Positions 24,856-29,873 of a DNA stretch of 29,873 bases are shown here, one piece after another; the stretch's first letter is position 1, and every line of letters starts with the position of its first letter. The notes beneath the pieces are model-generated. The model was not told the origin of the DNA. It did not search any database and saw nothing but the letters and a program-made list of their open reading frames with translations. The position numbers were made by a program, and so were the translations under genes. Source of the DNA: JAJYTL01 sp046705265 (GTDB lineage Bacteria; Pseudomonadota; Alphaproteobacteria; Ferrovibrionales; Ferrovibrionaceae); the NCBI GenBank assembly GCA_046705265.1, contig JBJKQL010000044.1, positions 1-29,873 of the forward strand, in the 5' to 3' direction.

Positions 24856-25996
24856 CAACGCGACCCTCCTGCAGTTGTGTGATGCCATTGCACGCTTCGT
24901 CGACGGACGGCTGATCCCGGCCGAAAAGAACGTCGAGGAACAAGCCGAGATTCCGGCCGCTATCCGGCAGGAGATGAAAGATCTCGGTCTCTTCGGGCTG
25001 ACCATTCCAGAAACCTATGGCGGGCTCGGGCTCAACACCGAGGGGGAAGTCGAGGTCATCTTCGAGATCGGACGGGCCGCGCCGGTCTTCCGCTCGGTCT
25101 TCGGCACAACCATCGGCATTGGATCGCAGGCCATCGTCATCGACGGCACCGAGGAGCAACGCCGACGCTATCTGCCACGCATGGCCCGTGGCGATCTGAT
25201 CGGTTCGTTTTGCTTGACGGAGCCGGAAGCGGGTTCGGATGCAGCTTCGCTTCGCACCCGGGCGGAGCGCGACGGCGATTCCTACATACTGAACGGAACC
25301 AAGCGCTTCATTACCAATGCACCGGTCGCGGGCCTCTTTACTGTCATGGCACGGACAGATCCCAGCAATACCCGCGCCGGTGGCATCTCCGCTTTTCTCG
25401 TCGAGCGCGACACGCCGGGACTGTCGGTCGGCAAAGTGGACAAGAAAATGGGTCAGCGTGGTTCGCTCACCGCCGACGTCGTCTTCGACAACTGCCGCAT
25501 CCCGGCGGGCGCCCTTTGCGGCACCACTGAAGGGGTCGGCTTCAAAACCGCGATGAAGGTTCTCGATCGCGGCCGGCTACAGATCGCTGCTGCATGCACA
25601 GGGCTCGCCACGCGCCTCATGGACGAAGCGGCTCGCTATGCCCGCGAGCGCAAGCAGTTCGGTCGGCCAATCGGCGAATTCCAGCTGGTCCAAGCGCTTC
25701 TCGCCGATAGCTATGCCGAAACCTATGCTGCGCGCTGCATGACACGCGACGCCGCGAAGCGGCGAGATGCCGGCGAGGATGTACGGGTGCAGGCCGCGAG
25801 CTGCAAATATTTTGCGAGCGAAGCGCTCGGGCGGATCGCCGATCGGGCGGTTCAGATTCACGGCGGCTCGGGTTATATGGCGGAATACGCGGTCGAGCAG
25901 CTCTACCGCGATGCTCGCCTGTTTCGGCTCTACGAGGGCACATCGCAGATTCAGCAGCTCATCATTGGCCGCGCCGTCGCGCAAGGAAAGGCTTAG
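24845..25996 (+). CDS. Acyl-CoA dehydrogenase
   Basis: This 383-residue flavoenzyme has the three-domain acyl-CoA dehydrogenase layout. DLGLFGLTIPETYGGLGLN lies near the N-terminus; CLTEPEAGSDAASLRTRA and GTKRFITNAPVAGLFTVMART line the FAD and acyl pocket; GRLQIAAACTGLA, RKQFGRPIGEFQ and QIHGGSGYMAEY follow. The catalytic base is most likely Glu364 in LYEGTSQIQ, the medium/short-chain type position. The ATG at 24845 overlaps the glcF stop by 11 bases, so it is read from the same message as glcDEF. The acyl-CoA substrate is unknown. It converges on the TauE gene, with stops overlapping by four bases. Confidence 0.9.
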   Translation: MTADNATLLQLCDAIARFVDGRLIPAEKNVEEQAEIPAAIRQEMKDLGLFGLTIPETYGGLGLNTEGEVEVIFEIGRAAPVFRSVFGTTIGIGSQAIVIDGTEEQRRRYLPRMARGDLIGSFCLTEPEAGSDAASLRTRAERDGDSYILNGTKRFITNAPVAGLFTVMARTDPSNTRAGGISAFLVERDTPGLSVGKVDKKMGQRGSLTADVVFDNCRIPAGALCGTTEGVGFKTAMKVLDRGRLQIAAACTGLATRLMDEAARYARERKQFGRPIGEFQLVQALLADSYAETYAARCMTRDAAKRRDAGEDVRVQAASCKYFASEALGRIADRAVQIHGGSGYMAEYAVEQLYRDARLFRLYEGTSQIQQLIIGRAVAQGKA

Positions 25997-26757
25997 AGCC
26001 CGTTCGGCAACAACCCCTGAACCAGCAGGTTCAGGGCGACGACGGCGACGAGCGCATAGACGCCGAGGCGAAAGATGCGCTGCGGTACATAGCCGCGGAT
26101 GCGTTTACCGATTTCCATGCCGAGAAGAACCGGCACAACAGCGCCGATCGAGAGAAAAAGCTCCTCGCCACGCAGGATGTGGACGGCGGCAAGGGAAAGC
26201 GTCAGAGCTGCAATGCCGGCGAAAGCAATAAATCCGAAGGCCGCGACGAAATCTTCGATCGAAAGATCGAGGGCGAACAGAAAAAGCGCAACCAGAGGCC
26301 CCATGAAACTGGACACGGCGGTAACGAATCCCGTCACGAGACCTAAGAGGAGCCCCACCAAGCGCTCGCGGTGGACGGAAATCCGAACCCGCAGTTTGAA
26401 CGCTTCGATCAGAACCAAGACAACCAGGATGCCGCCGAGAAGCGGCCGCAGAGCAGCGAGATTGATGGTAACGAGAATTCTCGTCCCGATCACAATGCCG
26501 AGGACGAGCCCCGCCATCAACGGCCAGAAGCGTTTGATCGTCGCGCGACGATTGGCGCCCGTAATCCCCTGTAGAAAGTTGCTGACCAACGCCGGCATCG
26601 TCATCAAGCCAATGACCTTCGGCACGGGAATGAAATGGGAGAGCACCGGCACGGGAATGAGAGGCAAGCCAAGACCAAGCACGCCTTTCACTAGGCCGCC
26701 TATCAGAAAGACGGCTGCGCCGGCGAGCAGATGAAGAAGCTGCGTGCCATGAGACAT
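25993..26757 (-). CDS. Sulfite exporter TauE/SafE family permease
   Basis: This 254-residue membrane protein has about eight hydrophobic segments and no soluble domain. The TauE/SafE (DUF81) signatures are visible: LIGGLVKGVLGLGLPLIPVP near the start, LLGLVTGFVTAVSSFMGPLVALF in the middle, and the short charged loop KRIRGYVPQRIFRLGVY before the last segment. Relatives export sulfite, sulfoacetate or other small organic anions; the substrate here is unknown. The start MSHGTQLLHL at 26757 is the first ATG before the first membrane segment; no good Shine-Dalgarno precedes it. It is monocistronic and convergent with the acyl-CoA dehydrogenase gene. Confidence 0.87.
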   Translation of the reverse strand: MSHGTQLLHLLAGAAVFLIGGLVKGVLGLGLPLIPVPVLSHFIPVPKVIGLMTMPALVSNFLQGITGANRRATIKRFWPLMAGLVLGIVIGTRILVTINLAALRPLLGGILVVLVLIEAFKLRVRISVHRERLVGLLLGLVTGFVTAVSSFMGPLVALFLFALDLSIEDFVAAFGFIAFAGIAALTLSLAAVHILRGEELFLSIGAVVPVLLGMEIGKRIRGYVPQRIFRLGVYALVAVVALNLLVQGLLPNGL

Positions 26758-27825
26758 GAGGCAGGATGCGACCGCTGTTACGGGGCTGCGAACAAGAAGC
26801 CGGCGTCACGCTACACCGGCCAGAATGAGCCCGGCAAGCACGATCGATCCCGTGTTCAATTTTGCGTTCCACCGCGCCTCTCGCCACTTGGTGACGGCGG
26901 TGGAACGCCGTTCTTCGCAATCGAACGATCGAGATATCCAAAACCAAGCAAATCGTTCATCTCATAAAGCTCGCTACGGGTTTGCGTGCCGTCGAAAAGC
27001 GAAATAGGCGTCGGCCTCAGCCGCGATCCGGCCTATTCTCGCAGGGAGGCTAAGGAGCTTGACGTCCAAGGCGATGCACCGATGCCATGTTTAGGAGTCC
27101 GAATGCATGGAAACTCGACGATTCGCATCGCTCATCGCGGACAGCGAAGACGAGGCACAGGCAATCCAGAGGCGTTGCAGCGGGTCTGAAGACGGGCCCG
27201 CCCATGGTTGCAACGATCTTGACATGATCCTGTGCGGGGTTCCTCTCGCTCAATCCGGGATGTTCGGCTTGCGGTTCATGGCGAAGGCTGAGGCGGGACT
27301 GCGACCGGCATTCGCTGGACATCCGGGCCGGACCGCTGACACCAACCCGCAAGTCAGGCCTAGGCAAGGGTGGCCACGCATAATCTCGATGCAGCCCTGG
27401 CGCCGCCGGCACCGGGTTGGATTGCCGAAAGGGTTACCAAAATCTCGTCGCATGGGTTAAGTTCAGCGCGCAGCTTGGGTCTGCTTCGCGTCTATCTAAG
27501 TGCCCCGCCGCGATGGCCTGCGCCATATATTGACCGCCGACGGCACCACGGCAGGCAGCGTCTGCGGATTTGGACCAGACATGACATCGTGCGACGTGCC
27601 GGCGACATGCGGCCAGCGCGGAAGGATAGGCATACAGGTGAACAGCGAAAAGCGCCAGGCGGACCCGTTTCAGCACGAAGACGCTTTCGGCGTCACCATC
27701 CACTTCATGGACCGAAGCCATCTTCACCGGCTTCAGAGCCAACGTTCCAAGCAGGGAGCAAGGAAATTCACATCACTCTGAATAGCGAAGCCGCAGAGAT
27801 CGAAATATCCGAGAAGGCGCCCGCA
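26758..27825. other. Stretch of about 1.07 kb without a convincing gene
   Basis: Open frames of 60-120 codons exist on both strands but none shows a family motif or a good ribosome site. I found no tRNA-like, rRNA-like or repeat structure by eye. The frame of prfC is open back to about 27370, but that part reads as low-quality basic sequence. Confidence 0.45.
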
Positions 27826-29391
27826 TGGATGCGCCGACGCACGTTCGCGATCATTTCCCACCCGGATGCGGGGAAGACGACTCTCACTGAGAAGCTGCTC
27901 CTGTTCGGCGGCGCGATCCATATGGCTGGCCATGTCAGGGCGCGCGGCGAGCGCCGGCGCACCCAGTCGGACTGGATGGAGATCGAACGCGCGCGGGGCA
28001 TCTCGATATCGAGCTCCGTAATGACCTTCGAGCACGAAGGCATCACCTTCAACCTGCTCGATACACCCGGCCACCAGGATTTCAGCGAGGATACGTACCG
28101 AACGCTGACCGCCGTCGACTCGGCTATTATGATCGTCGACGCTGCCAAGGGTATCGAGAGCCAGACCCGAAAGCTCTTCGAGGTGTGCCGGCTCCGTGAT
28201 ATCCCGATCATGACCTTCATCAACAAGGTCGATCGTGACGGTCGCGATCCTTTCGAGCTTCTCGACGAGATCGAAAACTCACTTGCGCTCGATGCGAGTC
28301 CAGTGACCTGGCCGGTCGGGATGGGGGCTGACTTCCATGGTTGCTTTGATCTGCGCGAGAAGAGATTCCTTACGTCAATTGCCGGACGGGGGGGGGCGTA
28401 TCAGGCAGATGTCGCGTGCGGCGGTCTTGAAGACCCGCAGCTCGATGCGCGCGTACCCGGTTACATCCTGACGCCGTTTCGCGAGGCCGCAGCTTTGGCA
28501 TCCTCCGCCTACAAAGAGCTGGACGCCGATGCGTATCGCGCCGGGCACATGACGCCCGTATTTTTCGGCAGCGCTCTCAAGGACTACGCGGTGAGTGAGT
28601 TGCTTCGCGCCCTGGCAGCCGTCGCGCCGACCCCGCGCGCGCAGCCCGCGAGACCGCGGGATATCGCGCCTGCCGAGGAGAAGGTGACGGGCTTCGTTTT
28701 CAAGGTTCAGGCCAACATGGACCCAAACCACCGTGATCGCGTCGCGTTTTTCCGGCTGTGTTCCGGCCGCTTCCGCCGTGGCATGAAATTGCGTCAAATT
28801 CGTACCGGCAAGTCGCTGTCCATCCAAAATCCGATCTTCTTCTTTGCGCACGAGCGCGAACTGGCGGAGGAGGCATTGCCGGGCGACATTATCGGGATTC
28901 CGAACCACGGCACACTTCGCGTCGGCGACACGCTCACCGAAGGCGAGGATATCCGCTTTACCGGTATTCCAAACTTCGCGCCGGAAATCCTGCAGCGAGT
29001 CCGTCTCGACGATCCGATGCGCGCCAAGCAGCTTCGGCGCGCTTTGGAGGATCTGGCCGAAGAGGGGGTTACGCAGGTCTTCAGGCCAACCATCGGTGCA
29101 ACCTGGATCATTGGCGTGGTTGGCCAACTTCAGCTCGAGGTCCTCGCCTCCCGCATCGCGAACGAATACAAGATCATGGTCGGTTTTGAACCGGCGTCGT
29201 ACGAGACCGCTCGGTGGATCGCCGGTGACGACCCCGCGCAGCTCAAGCGATTCATCGAGCGCCACGGCGACAGCCTGGCGGTGGATCGCGACGATGCCCC
29301 GGTCTTCCTCGCCCGCAACGGCTGGGAGCTCAATCGGACGATCGAGAGCTGGCCGGACCTACAGTTCCTCAAGACCCGCGAGCGGGCCTAA
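27826..29391 (+). CDS. prfC: Peptide chain release factor 3
   Basis: This translational GTPase of about 521 residues removes RF1/RF2 from the ribosome after termination. The G1 motif is SHPDAGKTT, switch II DTPGHQDFSEDTYRTLTAVD, and G4 is NKVDRDGRDP. RF3-specific segments are SDWMEIERARGISI, FKVQANMDPNHRDRVAF, FTGIPNFAPE, VFRPTIGATWIIGVVGQLQLEV and the C-terminus PDLQFLKTRE. E. coli RF3 has 529 residues. ATG 27826 (MRRRTF) leaves the N-terminus a few residues short, while an in-frame CTG at 27778, behind AAGGA, would add 16 residues (ending SEKAPAW) and give a normal length; the start is therefore open. A run of nine G at 28388-28396 lies inside the gene and is in frame. No operon partner is visible. 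Confidence 0.92.
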   Translation, partial: WMRRRTFAIISHPDAGKTTLTEKLLLFGGAIHMAGHVRARGERRRTQSDWMEIERARGISISSSVMTFEHEGITFNLLDTPGHQDFSEDTYRTLTAVDSAIMIVDAAKGIESQTRKLFEVCRLRDIPIMTFINKVDRDGRDPFELLDEIENSLALDASPVTWPVGMGADFHGCFDLREKRFLTSIAGRGGAYQADVACGGLEDPQLDARVPGYILTPFREAAALASSAYKELDADAYRAGHMTPVFFGSALKDYAVSELLRALAAVAPTPRAQPARPRDIAPAEEKVTGFVFKVQANMDPNHRDRVAFFRLCSGRFRRGMKLRQIRTGKSLSIQNPIFFFAHERELAEEALPGDIIGIPNHGTLRVGDTLTEGEDIRFTGIPNFAPEILQRVRLDDPMRAKQLRRALEDLAEEGVTQVFRPTIGATWIIGVVGQLQLEVLASRIANEYKIMVGFEPASYETARWIAGDDPAQLKRFIERHGDSLAVDRDDAPVFLARNGWELNRTIESWPDLQFLKTRERA

Positions 29392-29873
29392 GAACGCGCG
29401 CCCGATCTTCCGGCCCTACCTCACATCGACAAGCCCCTGTTTCCTCTCTTCGGCTCATGACGGCTTTCCGTTCTGAAAGACATTGACGGCTTCCTCGTCG
29501 CGGCGGCGGTGACCCCATCGATCGTCGGGCTCGCTTGAGAATATCAAAACGCTCCTGCAACGTGGTGAACCCGCGACTTGAGGAGCGATTAAGACGCTTC
29601 CTCATATGGGTCTCCACTGGTGAATTCTTCCTGCGCGAAAGCGACGGCTAGAAACGGAGGCAGACGTTGACCATGCTGGTCAAGACAGCTCAGTGCCGGT
29701 AAGAGCAGACATTTTTATTTATTAACCTTCTCATAATAATCACTACACGGCGGCGTATACCGTGGTTGGCGCGAGAAAGAAAGAGCGGATCCTGGCGGGA
29801 GCATTTTGCAAGAAACGCAGATAGGAGATGACCTCTCTCTTCATATGTTCCGGCCCGCTGAGGGCGATCCGTC
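29392..29873. other. Right-end stretch without a supported gene
   Basis: About 480 bases follow prfC. A minus-strand frame of 82 codons (29369-29617) is rich in Arg and Ser and has no motif, so I do not call it. Bases 29710-29750 are AT-rich and may hold a promoter for a gene beyond the window. I see no clear terminator for prfC. Confidence 0.4.

Noticed and set aside
27107..27460. Plus-strand frame of 117 codons upstream of prfC
   Set aside because: The sequence shows no domain-like pattern and the start has no Shine-Dalgarno; kept as non-coding.
27370..27825. N-terminal extension of release factor 3
   Set aside because: The frame is open, but the sequence is arginine-rich and unlike any RF3; only the last 16 codons before 27826 look plausible.
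29369..29617. Minus-strand frame of 82 codons rich in Arg and Ser
   Set aside because: It overlaps the end of prfC, is of low complexity and has no motif; probably chance.
29715..29750. CtrA-type site TTAA-N7-TTAA in the AT-rich right end
   Set aside because: The best match has a mismatch in the second half-site (ATAA), and no gene start is in view.
1..29873. CRISPR arrays, tRNA or rRNA genes, transposases and integrases
   Set aside because: No regularly spaced repeats, no cloverleaf-like or rRNA-like segments and no DDE, HUH or tyrosine-recombinase motifs were seen in any frame.

Overview
The window looks like an ordinary chromosomal stretch of a GC-rich alphaproteobacterium, most likely in or near the Rhodospirillales. 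This rests on recognised protein families rather than a search: a DUF2336 protein, a DUF6134-type exported protein, a 41-residue ribosomal protein L36 of the alphaproteobacterial zinc-free type, a complete glycolate oxidase operon and a monofunctional transglycosylase. I see no rRNA, tRNA, CRISPR array, transposase or integrase. The only hint of foreign DNA is one small phage-like gene near the left edge.

Layout. 1-4.3 kb is a loose region: a 5'-truncated small protein, a phage-tail-like orphan, a DUF2336 protein, a metallophosphoesterase and a frameshifted PPOX flavoprotein, with two conspicuous palindromes between genes. 4.4-10.1 kb carries an exported DUF6134 protein, a beta-hydroxyacid dehydrogenase, a GT51 transglycosylase with a probable TTG start and a cytosolic GH15 glucoamylase. 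10.1-12.8 kb holds an acyl-CoA carboxylase module: a free 73-residue biotin carrier and an SDR on the minus strand, divergent from a fused carboxyltransferase; no biotin carboxylase is present. 12.8-15.5 kb has an MFS exporter and, in the opposite direction, an orphan pstB preceded by three tandem PhoB heptamers. 15.5-18.9 kb is a tightly coupled minus-strand operon: SDR, NMT1/THI5-like binding protein, ABC ATPase, ABC permease.

19.3-26.8 kb carries a SAM methyltransferase, rpmJ with a good sigma70-type promoter, glcD-glcE-glcF followed by an overlapping acyl-CoA dehydrogenase, and a convergent TauE/SafE permease. About 1.07 kb with no convincing gene then precedes prfC (release factor 3), and the last 480 bases hold nothing I can support.

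Working together. Clear functional units are glcDEF (glycolate oxidation to glyoxylate), the SDR-ABC uptake operon (substrate unknown) and the biotin carrier plus carboxyltransferase. I find no convincing undescribed multi-gene system. The best leads are the PhoB-box array that also argues for moving the pstB start, the incomplete carboxylase module, the frameshifted PPOX gene, the perfect 30-base palindrome and the unassigned SDR-ABC operon.
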